The notes below the pieces were generated by a model. That model had not been told where the DNA came from and ran no database searches. It saw only the letters and a program-made list of their open reading frames with translations. The translations under genes and the position numbers were made by a program. From Terrabacter terrigena (GTDB lineage: Bacteria; Actinomycetota; Actinomycetes; Actinomycetales; Dermatophilaceae), in contig NZ_JBHTKH010000004.1 of NCBI RefSeq assembly GCF_042676085.1, positions 124,001-188,000 on the forward strand: DNA of 64,000 nt, read 5' to 3'. The stretch's first letter is position 1. Every line of letters starts with the position of its first letter. Below, piece after piece: positions 17,582-25,994 of the stretch.

Positions 17582-18515
17582 CGCCCGACGAGCTGCGCGC
17601 CCTGCCGAAGGCCGAGCTGCACCTGCACCTCGAGTCGGCGATCGCGGCCGGCACCGCGCGCGAGCTCGCCGAGCGCGCCGGCCTCCCCGTTCCGCCGAGC
17701 GGTCCGTTCCCCGACCAGGCGAGCTTCGTCGTCGCGTGCGAGCGTGCGCGTGACCTCGTGGCGACGACCGACGACGTGTGCCGGCTGGCTCACGAGCTCG
17801 TCGAGCGGCAGGCGGCCGACGGTGTCGTGTGGAGCGAGGTCCACCTTGCCCCGTCGACGTATGCCGGTCGGCTCGGTCCGCCCGACGGGATCGTCGAGGC
17901 GTTCCTCGACGGGGCCGACGGCCGGGCGGGAGTGGTCCTCGGGGTCAACCGGGGGCTGCCCCTGGCCGAGGCCGAGGCGACCGTCGATCTCGCCCTGCGA
18001 TGGGCGGGCCGGGCCGTGGCGTCGTCGCCGTGGGTCTTGCCGGTGCCGAGGCCGCCTTCCCGCCCGCGCCGTTCGTGGCACCGCTGCGTCGCGCAGCCGC
18101 CGCGGGGCTTGCCGTCGTGCCCCACTGCGGCGAGGGCACCGGGGCAGCTGGTGTCCGGGCTGCGCTCGCGCTCGACCCCCTGCGGCTGTGCCACGCGGTC
18201 GGCGCCGAGACGGACCCGACGCTCGTCGAGGAGCTGCGCCACCGCGGCGTCTGCCTCGACATGGCGCCGTCGTCGAACGTGGCGCTCGGCATCGTGGCCG
18301 ACCTCGCGAGCCATCCTCTGCCGGCCTTGCTGAGGGCGGGCCTCGACGTCACCCTCAGCACCGACATCCCGGGCTTCCTGGGTCACGGCCCGGTCGAGGA
18401 GCTCGCACGCTGCGCGGCTGCCTGGGCGCTCACCGACGAGGAGGTCGTGCGGCTGGCGGAGACCTCCGTGCGACGCAGCCTGGCTCCGGCGCACCTCAGG
18501 CTCGCCCACCCCTGA
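17578..18515 (+). pseudogene. Adenosine-deaminase-family amidohydrolase, frameshifted
   Basis: The first 144 codons read as the N-terminus of an adenosine deaminase-fold enzyme (PKAELHLHLES metal motif at residues 10-20, then WSEVHLAPSTYAG). After 18015 the family sequence continues in another frame: VVPHCGEG, SSNVALG, LSTDIPGF, ending at TGA 18513-18515. The break coincides with an exact tandem duplication of GGGCC at 18006-18010 and 18011-18015. Removing one copy restores one frame of about 311 codons reading WAGRGVVAVGLAG. This is either a recent real inactivation, a slippage hot spot or a read error. The second Asp of the canonical STDDP is Ile here, so adenosine is not an obvious substrate. 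GTG start overlaps the dehydrogenase stop. Confidence 0.8.
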
Positions 18516-18531
18516 CGGACCAGGACCACGA

Positions 18532-18573
18532 AGGAGGAGCAGCTCGTCCCCGGCGGGACGAGCTGCTCCTCCT
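18532..18573. terminator. Perfect 19-bp hairpin between convergent genes
   Basis: Arms 18532-18550 and 18555-18573 are exact reverse complements with a 4-nt CGGC loop. It lies 17 bp after the deaminase-like gene and 24 bp after the stop of the convergent M4 protease, so it probably terminates both transcripts. There is no strong T tract on either side, which is usual in high-GC actinobacteria. Confidence 0.85.
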
Positions 18574-18596
18574 GTCGCGTGCTGTGGGTGAACGGG

Positions 18597-20171
18597 TCAG
18601 CTGACGCCGACGGCGCTCCAGGTGGCGGCGGTCGCGGCGTACTGGGCGCTGCCGGCACCGTAGAGGTCACTGGCGGCCGAGAGCATCCCGGCCCGGGCGC
18701 CCGCGTAGTTGGTGGACGAGGTCCAGTACGTCGTCAGGGCGCGGTACCAGATGGCGGCAGCCGCGTCGTGGCCGATGCCCGTGACGGTGGAGCCGTTGCA
18801 CGTCGGGCTGTTGTAGGCGACGCCGTTGATCGTCTTGGTGCCACTGCCCTCCGACAGCAGGTAGAAGGCGTGGTTGCCGACGCCGGAGGAGTAGTGGACG
18901 TCGAGCGTGCCGACCCGCTTGCTCCAGCAGTCTGCCGATGCGCCGTCCTTGCTCGGCTGGTCCATGTAGCGCAGCGGCTTGGCACCGCCGAGGGCGAAGC
19001 GCTCACCGATGAGGTAGTCGCCCGGGTCGCCCGTCGTGTTCGCCGTGAACTCGACCATCGTGCCCATGACGTCGGACGTCGACTCGTTCAGACCGCCCGA
19101 CTCGCGGGCGTAGGTGAGGCCTGCCGTCGCGGAGGTGACGCCGTGCGTCATCTCGTGCCCGGCCACGTCGAGCGACACGAGCGGCCCGTAGCTGACGCCG
19201 TCGCCGTCGCCGTAGCGCATGCAGAAGCAGGTGTCGCTCCACGACGCGTTGACCCAGTTGTTGCCGACGTGGACGAGGCTGCGGGCGCCCTTGCCGTCGT
19301 TCTTGATCCCGTTGCGACCGAAGGTGTTCTTGTAGAAGTCCCACGTCGCCCCCACGCCGAAGTCGGCGTCGACGGCGGCCGTCTGGCGGTTGCTGTTGGA
19401 GCCTGTGCCCCAGACGTTGTCGGCGTCGCTGAAGAGGGTGCCGGTCGTCGAGGTCGTGGCGCCGTTGTTCCCGTCCTCGGTGCGGGCTCCGCCGCGCGTG
19501 GCGTCGACCATCTGCCACTGTCCGCCGGACGCCGTGGTCTGGACCGTCACGGTGCCGAGGTAGAGACTGTTGCCGGTGCCCGCGTCGTTGATCTCCGTCG
19601 CCCAGCCGTCGACGACGTGGCCGGAGCGGGCGTCGACGAAAACCACCTTGCCGGCGGGCTCGCGGTGCGCGCCGACGCCGTCGACCTGGGTCTTCCACAC
19701 GAGGCGGGCCGGGCCGTTCAGGGCGTAGACGGCGAGCGTCGGGGTCGACGTGCGCACCGTGAAGCCCGCGGTGCGGGCGGCCGTCTGGGCTGCGGAGGCC
19801 GCCGCGACGGTCGGCGTCGTCGACGCGACGCGCACGGCGTGAGAGGCCGCGTCGGCGCCCTTCCAGCCGCCGGCCTTGTCGGTGTGCACGACGAGGTCGC
19901 CGCCCACGACGGGCAGGCCCTTGAACGTACGGTTGAACCGGGCGTGGCTGGTGCCGTCAGGGTCGGTCGCGAAGCTCTTGCTCTGCAGCGCCTGGTCGTT
20001 GTCGAGACCGAAGGCGCTGCCGTGGGCCCGCGCGGCCGCGACGGCCCGATCGAGGCCGGCGTTGCCGGCGGACTGGCCGGCGGCCTGCGCGCCGCTCGTG
20101 GCGACGGTCGCGAGGGCTGTGGCGGCGATCGCTGCTGTGGCGAGCGTCGTCGTGATGAAGCTCTTCTTCAA
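18597..20171 (-). CDS. Secreted M4-family (thermolysin-like) metallopeptidase
   Basis: 524 residues from a TTG at 20171, chosen because AGGAG lies 6 nt upstream and the sequence opens with a textbook signal peptide (KKSFITTTLATAA...GAQA, cleaved near residue 30). An FTP/PepSY-like propeptide follows, then the M4 catalytic domain with zinc motif HEMTH (His339, Glu340, His343) and third ligand Glu363 in NESTSDV. A C-terminal helical half includes GIGHDAAAAIWYRAL. It would be autoprocessed and act outside the cell on proteins. The 598-bp upstream gap carries its promoter region. Not linked to the catabolic cluster. Confidence 0.95.
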   Translation of the reverse strand: MKKSFITTTLATAAIAATALATVATSGAQAAGQSAGNAGLDRAVAAARAHGSAFGLDNDQALQSKSFATDPDGTSHARFNRTFKGLPVVGGDLVVHTDKAGGWKGADAASHAVRVASTTPTVAAASAAQTAARTAGFTVRTSTPTLAVYALNGPARLVWKTQVDGVGAHREPAGKVVFVDARSGHVVDGWATEINDAGTGNSLYLGTVTVQTTASGGQWQMVDATRGGARTEDGNNGATTSTTGTLFSDADNVWGTGSNSNRQTAAVDADFGVGATWDFYKNTFGRNGIKNDGKGARSLVHVGNNWVNASWSDTCFCMRYGDGDGVSYGPLVSLDVAGHEMTHGVTSATAGLTYARESGGLNESTSDVMGTMVEFTANTTGDPGDYLIGERFALGGAKPLRYMDQPSKDGASADCWSKRVGTLDVHYSSGVGNHAFYLLSEGSGTKTINGVAYNSPTCNGSTVTGIGHDAAAAIWYRALTTYWTSSTNYAGARAGMLSAASDLYGAGSAQYAATAATWSAVGVS

Positions 20172-20769
20172 GGCGTTCTCCTGGCTACCGAGGTACCCCC
20201 GAGGGTGGTCGGATGACCTGCCGCAACAGTCGTCGGTGACCCGGTCGGACGCCAGTCGGATGGAGCAATGTTTGCCGTCGCTTGAAGGAGATTTGGGCGA
20301 ACGGCTGGCCATCTCCCAGAGAATTCCCAGCGACGGGCCCGGGGCGCAGGAGAAGTGGCGGTCCGGCGAACGCGAAGCAGGGTCCGGTCAGCGGGGGGCG
20401 TGTGCGCGCCGTCGTGAGGACGCGGTGCCGGACGCGCAGGGCCGATCGGGGGCCCCGGCAGGACGCCGGACATGGTGCGGGCGAGGGGCGAGATGCAGGG
20501 GGGTTGCATCTCGCCCCTCGCCCGGTGCGTCGTCCACTTTTGGGGGGCGGGACTTCGCCGTGCGCCAAGGGTCTCAGGGGGGAGGAGACGGCGGGGAGGG
20601 TAGGTTCGCACGCCTTGGCGTTGAGGCAATCATCCCCCTCGGCCGGGGTGCAGTCGACGGTTCGTCGAATCCTTGAACAACTCTTTACCTAATGCCGATG
20701 TGGCCGTAAGGGTGTCTCCCGTGCATCGAGGGCGAGCCGGCGGGAGGCGGGCAGCGCGTCAGGAGAAGG
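20172..20769. other. 598-bp intergenic region between helD and M4 protease genes
   Basis: No convincing coding frame on either strand. Contents noted: the protease Shine-Dalgarno at its left end, a strong hairpin at 20478-20524, and an AT-richer patch around 20665-20700 that could hold a promoter. No riboswitch consensus I know was matched. Confidence 0.6.
20478..20524. terminator. Perfect 20-bp hairpin with G-rich loop
   Basis: Arms 20478-20497 and 20505-20524 are exact reverse complements with a 7-nt GGGGGGT loop. It lies about 246 bp downstream of the helD stop and 307 bp upstream of the protease start on the minus strand. It could end helD read-through or form a structure in the protease leader. 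Distance from helD is long for a simple terminator. Confidence 0.55.
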
Positions 20770-23118
20770 TCAGAAGAGCACGGTCATCCGGTGCGCCGCA
20801 CGGGTGAGGGCGACGTAGAGGACGCGTATGCCGCCGGGCGACTCACGGGTGATCTCTTCGGGGTCGACGACGACCGTCGCGTCGTACTCGAGGCCCTTGG
20901 TCGACATCGGGTCGACCACCTGCACCCGCCCGTCGGGATCGGCCACGGGCGCCAGCGCGGCGGCGTGCCGAGCCGGAGTGATGACGGCGATCGGGCCCTC
21001 GACCTGCCCGAGCAGCGCGTCGACCGCGGCCCGGGTGGCAGCCAGCGGGTCGGGCCCGAGAGGCGCCTCGAGCGGCTGGAGGCCGGTCTCGCGCACCGCC
21101 TGCGGGATGTCGGCGTCGGGCACCTCGCGGCGCACGACGTCGGCGGCGTAGTCGAAGATCTCGCGCGCGTTGCGGTAGTTGGTGTCCATGTGGAAGAGCT
21201 GTCGTCCCTGGGTGCCGAACGCCTCCTCGCGCGCCGCTGCTGCCTCGGCAGCGTCGGGCCACGAGGCCTGGGCGGCATCGCCGACGACGGTCCACGACGC
21301 GTACCGTCCCCGGCGGCCGATCATCCGCCACTGCATCGGCGAGAGGTCCTGCGCCTCGTCGACGAGCACGTGGGCGTACTCCTCCGGGCGGCCGATGCGG
21401 CCGGCGAGCAGGCGCTCGCGCGGCTCGGTGCGAACCACCGGTGCGCCCTCGTCGCGAGCAGCGCTGCGGACGGGCTGGACCTCGGTGACGCCGTACTGGC
21501 TGAGGTCGTCGAGCTCCTCGATCTCGTAGAAGCCGCGCTCCTCCTTGGGGGCGTCCTGGACCTGACCGAGGCGGGCGGCGAGGTCGTCGACGAGCGCGAC
21601 GTCGGCGACCGACCACGACCCGACCTCGAGGGCGTGGCGGAACGAGGCGGCCAGGGCCTCGACCTCGTCGTCGCGCAGGCTGCCGCGGGCGTGTCGACGC
21701 ACCAGCGCGGGGTCGCCCAGCCACAGCAGCACCTCGCGCGGGTCGACCTGGGGCCACCAGGCCTCCATGAACGACTCGACGTCGAGGTGGTCCTCCCACT
21801 TGTCGATGAACTCCGCTTTGGCGTCACGGTCGCCGGTGATGCCGAGCGACGCCCACGCCGCCTCGCCGAGCGCTGCCTGGGCAGCCGCCGTGGCGGTGTT
21901 GCGCTGGTGCTGGCGCAGCACCTGAGACCGCACGCGGTCGAGGTCACGCGCCTCGAGGCGCACCGGCCGGCCCGCCACCATGACGCGCAGCTCGGTGGGC
22001 GAGTCGGGCACGCGTCCGCGTGCCGCGGCCGCGAGCAGGCTGCGGATGCGCGTCGAGCCCTTGACGCGGGCGACGGCGGGCGGGTCGAGGCGCTCGGTGT
22101 CCACGACGTCGAGCACGTCGCCGAGGGCGCGCAGGACGACGCTCTCCTCACCGAGCGACGGGAGCACCCGCTCGATGTAGGCCGTGTAGGCACCGGAGGG
22201 GCCGACGACGAGGATGCCGCCGGACTCGAAGCGCCGTCGGTCGGAGTAGAGCAGGTAGGCCGCGCGGTGCAGGGCGACGACCGTCTTGCCGGTGCCGGGG
22301 CCGCCCGTGATCTCGGTGATGCCGCGGGCGCTCGCGCGGATCGCCTCGTCCTGGTGGGCCTGGATCGTCGCGACGATGTCGCGCATGCGTTCGCCACGGC
22401 TGCGGGTCAGCGCGGCCATCAGCGCGCCGTCGCCGACCACGACGAGGTCGTCGGGCGCCTCGGGCACCATCAGGTCGTCCTCGATGCCGATGACCGTGGT
22501 GCCGCGGCTGCGCAGGACACGACGGCGCAGCACGCCCATCGGCTGGGTCGGGGTGGCGCGGTAGAACGGGGACGCCGCGGGTGCCCGCCAGTCGATGACG
22601 AGGGGCTCGTAGTCGTCGTCACGCACGCCGAGGCGTCCGATGTAGCGGATCTCGCGGTCCTCGCCCGAGCCGCCCGAGCCACTCGGGCCGCTCGAGGCCC
22701 CTGAGCGCTCGCGCGGATGTCCGTTGCCTGCCGCGTCGGTCGGCGTGGCGGCGCGCAGCATGGCGTGGTCGATGTCGAGCCGGCCGAAGACGAGGCCTTC
22801 GTACTGGGTGTCGAGGGCCGACCGTCGCTTGGCCGCGTGGAACATCAGGGCGTCGCGCTCGAAGAGCCCGGCGCCCTCCGCGTCGCCGATCTCGACCTGC
22901 CGGCCGAACTGGCTCCGGGCCAGGCCCTCGGCCTGGACCACGTCGGCGCGCACGCCGGCCTTCTCGAGCTCCTCGTGCACGCGGTCGACGTGCGCCTGCT
23001 CGACGGCGATCTCGCGCGCGAGCTCGTCGGGGATGCTCTTGGTCGACACCTGCGAGACGTCCCGCGATCCGGGCGCGCTGCTCCGCTGTGACGATGCGTT
23101 CGAAGTGCTCACTGACAT
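20770..23118 (-). CDS. helD: HelD-like superfamily 1 helicase/ATPase
   Basis: 782 residues. UvrD/Rep-like proteins of this type (HelD) bind RNA polymerase and recycle stalled complexes using ATP. An N-terminal coiled-coil (residues about 30-65) precedes the catalytic core. The Walker A is GGPGTGKT at 272-279, Walker B is VLVDEAQD, motif III is WTVVGDAAQASW, and the C-terminal motif VI region is VLYVALTRAAHRM. A Gly/Ser-rich linker (about 130-155) separates the arm from the core. ATG at 23118 chosen as the first start giving the family's usual N-terminus; GTG 23112 is an alternative. Divergent from the acetyltransferase at 23178. Confidence 0.9.
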   Translation of the reverse strand: MSVSTSNASSQRSSAPGSRDVSQVSTKSIPDELAREIAVEQAHVDRVHEELEKAGVRADVVQAEGLARSQFGRQVEIGDAEGAGLFERDALMFHAAKRRSALDTQYEGLVFGRLDIDHAMLRAATPTDAAGNGHPRERSGASSGPSGSGGSGEDREIRYIGRLGVRDDDYEPLVIDWRAPAASPFYRATPTQPMGVLRRRVLRSRGTTVIGIEDDLMVPEAPDDLVVVGDGALMAALTRSRGERMRDIVATIQAHQDEAIRASARGITEITGGPGTGKTVVALHRAAYLLYSDRRRFESGGILVVGPSGAYTAYIERVLPSLGEESVVLRALGDVLDVVDTERLDPPAVARVKGSTRIRSLLAAAARGRVPDSPTELRVMVAGRPVRLEARDLDRVRSQVLRQHQRNTATAAAQAALGEAAWASLGITGDRDAKAEFIDKWEDHLDVESFMEAWWPQVDPREVLLWLGDPALVRRHARGSLRDDEVEALAASFRHALEVGSWSVADVALVDDLAARLGQVQDAPKEERGFYEIEELDDLSQYGVTEVQPVRSAARDEGAPVVRTEPRERLLAGRIGRPEEYAHVLVDEAQDLSPMQWRMIGRRGRYASWTVVGDAAQASWPDAAEAAAAREEAFGTQGRQLFHMDTNYRNAREIFDYAADVVRREVPDADIPQAVRETGLQPLEAPLGPDPLAATRAAVDALLGQVEGPIAVITPARHAAALAPVADPDGRVQVVDPMSTKGLEYDATVVVDPEEITRESPGGIRVLYVALTRAAHRMTVLF

Positions 23119-23165
23119 CCAAGGGCTCTGAGGGACCGCCTCGGCGGCGCGGGAACCATCAAGTC

Positions 23166-23171
23166 TACTGT
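23166..23171 (+). promoter_or_regulatory. Candidate -10 (TACTGT) for leaderless transcript
   Basis: TACTGT spans -12 to -7 relative to the ATG at 23178, and no Shine-Dalgarno is present between. This geometry predicts a transcript that begins at the start codon. The same arrangement recurs at many other genes in the window. Confidence 0.5.
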
Positions 23172-23177
23172 CATCGC

Positions 23178-23807
23178 ATGCCCGTTCAGGCCTGCGTACC
23201 GCCGACCGGCGCGCCGCTCGTCGGCCGCTTCGTGCGCCTCGACGTGATGACGCCCGCCGATGCCGAGGCACTCTTCGCCGTCTTCGGCGACCCGCGGTGC
23301 TACGAACAGGGATACGCGATGTCGCGGGTGCACGAGAGCCTGGCCGACACGGAGGCCGTCGTGGCGTCCCAGGTCGCCTCGCGCAAGGCCGGCCGGACGG
23401 CATACACGATCAGGCTCGTCGCCGACGGCGACCTCGGCCCCGCGGGCACGGTCGTGGGCACGAGCTCGCTCGGCGACGTCGACACGGACCGCGAGCACGT
23501 GCACCTCGGCTGGACGATGTACGGCTCGCGCTGGTGGGGCACGCAGGTCAACCCCGAGAGCAAGCTGCTCCTGCTCGAGCACGCGTTCGACACCTGTGGC
23601 TTCGGTCGGGTCAAGATCCAGACCGACGTCGTCAACGCGCGGTCGCGTGCCGCGATCCTCAAGCTCGGCGCGACCTTCGAGGGGATCACCCGCCGCGACG
23701 TGCGCCGGGCTGACGGGTCGTGGCGCGACTCGGCCGTCCACTCGATCCTCGTCGACGAGTGGCCCAACGTCCGGGCAGGGCTGCTGGCCCGGCTGGACGG
23801 CCCCTAG
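23178..23807 (+). CDS. GNAT acetyltransferase, RimJ/RimL-like
   Basis: 209 residues. It follows the RimJ/RimL pattern: VRLDVMTPADAEALFAVF at the N-terminus, LGWTMYGSRWWGTQVNPESK around the acetyl-CoA site, then QTDVVNARSRAAILKLGA and FEGITRRDVRRADG, as in ribosomal protein N-acetyltransferase relatives. The true substrate could be a protein N-terminus or a small amine. The ATG is supported by a -10-like TACTGT just upstream and lack of an SD. Its TAG stop lies inside the presumed -10 of purD. Confidence 0.9.
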   Translation: MPVQACVPPTGAPLVGRFVRLDVMTPADAEALFAVFGDPRCYEQGYAMSRVHESLADTEAVVASQVASRKAGRTAYTIRLVADGDLGPAGTVVGTSSLGDVDTDREHVHLGWTMYGSRWWGTQVNPESKLLLLEHAFDTCGFGRVKIQTDVVNARSRAAILKLGATFEGITRRDVRRADGSWRDSAVHSILVDEWPNVRAGLLARLDGP

Positions 23808-23817
23808 GCTGGGCGCC

Positions 23818-25104
23818 GTGAAGGTCCTCGTCCTCGGTTCCGGCGCCCGTGAACACGCACTCGTCAAGGCCGTCGCGGCCGATCCCGAGGTCGACGCGGT
23901 GATCGCCGCGCCCGGCAACCCGGGCATCGACGCGACCGCACTCTGCGTGCCCGTCGACATCCTCGACGGCGCAGCAGTCGCAGCGCTCGCGCGCGAGCAC
24001 GAGGTAGACCTCGTCGTCGTGGGCCCCGAGGCGCCGCTCGTCGCAGGGGTCGCCGACGTATGCCGTGAGGCCGGCTTCGCCGTCTTCGGCCCGTCCGCCG
24101 AGGCCGCCCGCCTCGAGGGCAGCAAGTCCTTCGCCAAGGAGGTCATGGCGGCGGCTGACGTGCCGACCGCGCTCGCCCACGTGTGCACGACGATGGAAGA
24201 GGTCGAGGCCGCGCTCGACGCGCTCGGGGCGCCGCACGTCGTCAAGGACGACGGGCTCGCGGCCGGTAAGGGCGTCGTCGTCACCGACTCGCGCGACATG
24301 GCGCTCGAGCACGCCCGGGCCTGCCTCGCGAAGCCCGACGGCCGCCTGGTCGTCGAGGAGTTCCTCGACGGGCCCGAGGTCTCGGTCTTCTGCGTCAGCG
24401 ACGGCGACACCGTCGTGGCGCTCCAGCCCGCCCAGGACTTCAAGCGCGTCGGGGACGACGACGCCGGCCCCAACACCGGCGGCATGGGCGCCTACTCCCC
24501 GCTGGAGTGGGCACCCGAGGGCCTTGTCGACGACGTCGTCGCCCGGGTGGCCCAGCCGACCGTCGACGAGATGCGGCGCCGGGGCACACCGTTCGTCGGG
24601 GCGCTCTACGTGGGCCTCGCGCTGACGTCCCGCGGCCCGAAGGTCATCGAGTTCAACGCGCGCTTCGGCGACCCCGACGGCCAGGCATCGCTCGCGCGGC
24701 TCGAGACGCCGTTCGCCCAGCTGCTGTTCGCCGCCGCCACCGGTGGTCTCGGCGGCTTCGGCCGACTGCGCTGGTCCGGCGACCACGCCGTCGTCGTCGT
24801 GGTGGCGTCGGCCGGCTACCCCGACTCGCCCCGCACGGGCGACCCGATCACGGGCCTCGACGCCGCGGCCGAGGTGCCCGGTGTCGTCGTGCTCCACGCA
24901 GGCACCCGTCTGGACGGGAGCGGAAACCTCGTGTCGTCGGGGGGTCGCGTGCTGGACGTCGTCGCCGTGGGCGCGTCCCTCGCGAAGGCGCGGAAGGCGG
25001 CATACGACGCGGTGGGCGTCATCGAGCTCGACGGCTCGCACCACCGCACCGACATCGCGCTGCGCGCCGAACGCGGCGAGATCACCGTGGGAGGCGTCCG
25101 ATGA
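23818..25104 (+). CDS. purD: Phosphoribosylamine-glycine ligase
   Basis: 428 residues, full length. Second step of de novo purine synthesis: ATP-dependent ligation of glycine to phosphoribosylamine giving GAR. Landmarks are VLGSGAREHAL at the N-terminus, VVVGPEAPL, the ATP-grasp core (VVKDDGLAAGKGVVV), and NTGGMGAYSP. The GTG at 23818 gives the canonical start, and TAGGCT at 23805-23810 spans -13 to -8, so the mRNA may be leaderless. The stop overlaps the purC ATG by 4 bp. Confidence 0.97.
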   Translation: MKVLVLGSGAREHALVKAVAADPEVDAVIAAPGNPGIDATALCVPVDILDGAAVAALAREHEVDLVVVGPEAPLVAGVADVCREAGFAVFGPSAEAARLEGSKSFAKEVMAAADVPTALAHVCTTMEEVEAALDALGAPHVVKDDGLAAGKGVVVTDSRDMALEHARACLAKPDGRLVVEEFLDGPEVSVFCVSDGDTVVALQPAQDFKRVGDDDAGPNTGGMGAYSPLEWAPEGLVDDVVARVAQPTVDEMRRRGTPFVGALYVGLALTSRGPKVIEFNARFGDPDGQASLARLETPFAQLLFAAATGGLGGFGRLRWSGDHAVVVVVASAGYPDSPRTGDPITGLDAAAEVPGVVVLHAGTRLDGSGNLVSSGGRVLDVVAVGASLAKARKAAYDAVGVIELDGSHHRTDIALRAERGEITVGGVR

Positions 25105-25994
25105 GCGCGCTCGAGCTGGCCGGCTACACGCACGTCTACTCCGGGAAGGTGCGTGACCTCTACGCACCGCTCGACGACGCCGGTGAGGTCGTGCCCGACC
25201 AGCTGCTGCTCGTCGCCTCGAACCGGCTCTCGGCGTACGACTGGATGATGGCTCCCGAGATCCCCGACAAGGGCGCCGTGCTGACAAGGCTCTCGCTGTG
25301 GTGGTTCGACCAGCTCGCCGACCTCGTGCCGAACCACGTGGTCTCCACCGACGTGCCCGAGGCCGTGGCGGGGCGCGGGGTGCTCGTGCGCAAGCTCGAC
25401 ATGCTCAAGGTCGAGGCGATCGCCCGCGCGTACCTCACCGGGGGCGGCCTGGAGGAGTACCGCGAGAAGGGCTCGGTCTCGGGCGTCGAGCTGCCCGAGG
25501 GGCTCGTCGACGGCTCGAAGCTGCCCGAGCCGGTGTTCACCCCCACGACGAAGGCGCCGGTGGGCGAGCACGACCTGCCGATGACGCCCGCCGAGGTCGA
25601 GGCCGAGGTGGGCGCGGAGGTGGCCGCCGAGGTGTCGCGTCTGACCCGGGCCATCCTCGCGAGAGGCAACGAGATCGCCTCTGCCCGAGGGATTCTCATT
25701 GCCGACACGAAGGTCGAGTTCGGCGTCTCACCCGACGGCTCGGGTGGCCTCGTGCTCGCCGACGAGGTGCTCACGCCCGACTCGTCGCGGTTCTGGCCGG
25801 CCGACCTGTGGGAGCCCGGGCACCCGCAGCCGTCGTACGACAAGCAGTTCGTCCGTGACTGGCTCACCTCGGCCGAGTCGGGTTGGGACCGCAAGAGCGG
25901 CGAGGCCCCGCCGGAGCTGCCCGCCCGCATCGTCGAGCAGACGCGGGCGAAGTACGTCGAGGCGTACGAGCGGCTCACCGGCCAGACCTTCTGA
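25101..25994 (+). CDS. purC: SAICAR synthetase
   Basis: 297 residues, the length of the fused-loop type found in actinobacteria. Adds aspartate to CAIR with ATP. Motifs: HVYSGKVRDLY at the N-terminus, ASNRLSAYDW, the catalytic region GVLVRKLDMLKVEAIARAYL, LIADTKVEFG and SSRFWP near the C-terminus. Translationally coupled to purD through ATGA. It ends directly against the remnant of a DUF222/HNH gene on the other strand. Confidence 0.97.
   Translation: MSALELAGYTHVYSGKVRDLYAPLDDAGEVVPDQLLLVASNRLSAYDWMMAPEIPDKGAVLTRLSLWWFDQLADLVPNHVVSTDVPEAVAGRGVLVRKLDMLKVEAIARAYLTGGGLEEYREKGSVSGVELPEGLVDGSKLPEPVFTPTTKAPVGEHDLPMTPAEVEAEVGAEVAAEVSRLTRAILARGNEIASARGILIADTKVEFGVSPDGSGGLVLADEVLTPDSSRFWPADLWEPGHPQPSYDKQFVRDWLTSAESGWDRKSGEAPPELPARIVEQTRAKYVEAYERLTGQTF

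Noticed and set aside
8927..18515. Labelling the cluster as carnitine degradation
   Set aside because: CaiB/CaiD-like genes are present but no CaiA, CaiC, carnitine dehydrogenase or BCCT transporter; the lyase and semialdehyde dehydrogenase point elsewhere.
20172..20520. Riboswitch controlling the M4 protease
   Set aside because: No match to c-di-AMP, cobalamin or other consensus that I could align by eye; only a simple hairpin is supported.
20650..20680. tRNA T-arm-like GGTTCGTCGAATCC
   Set aside because: Two extra bases in the loop and no acceptor, D or anticodon stems around it.
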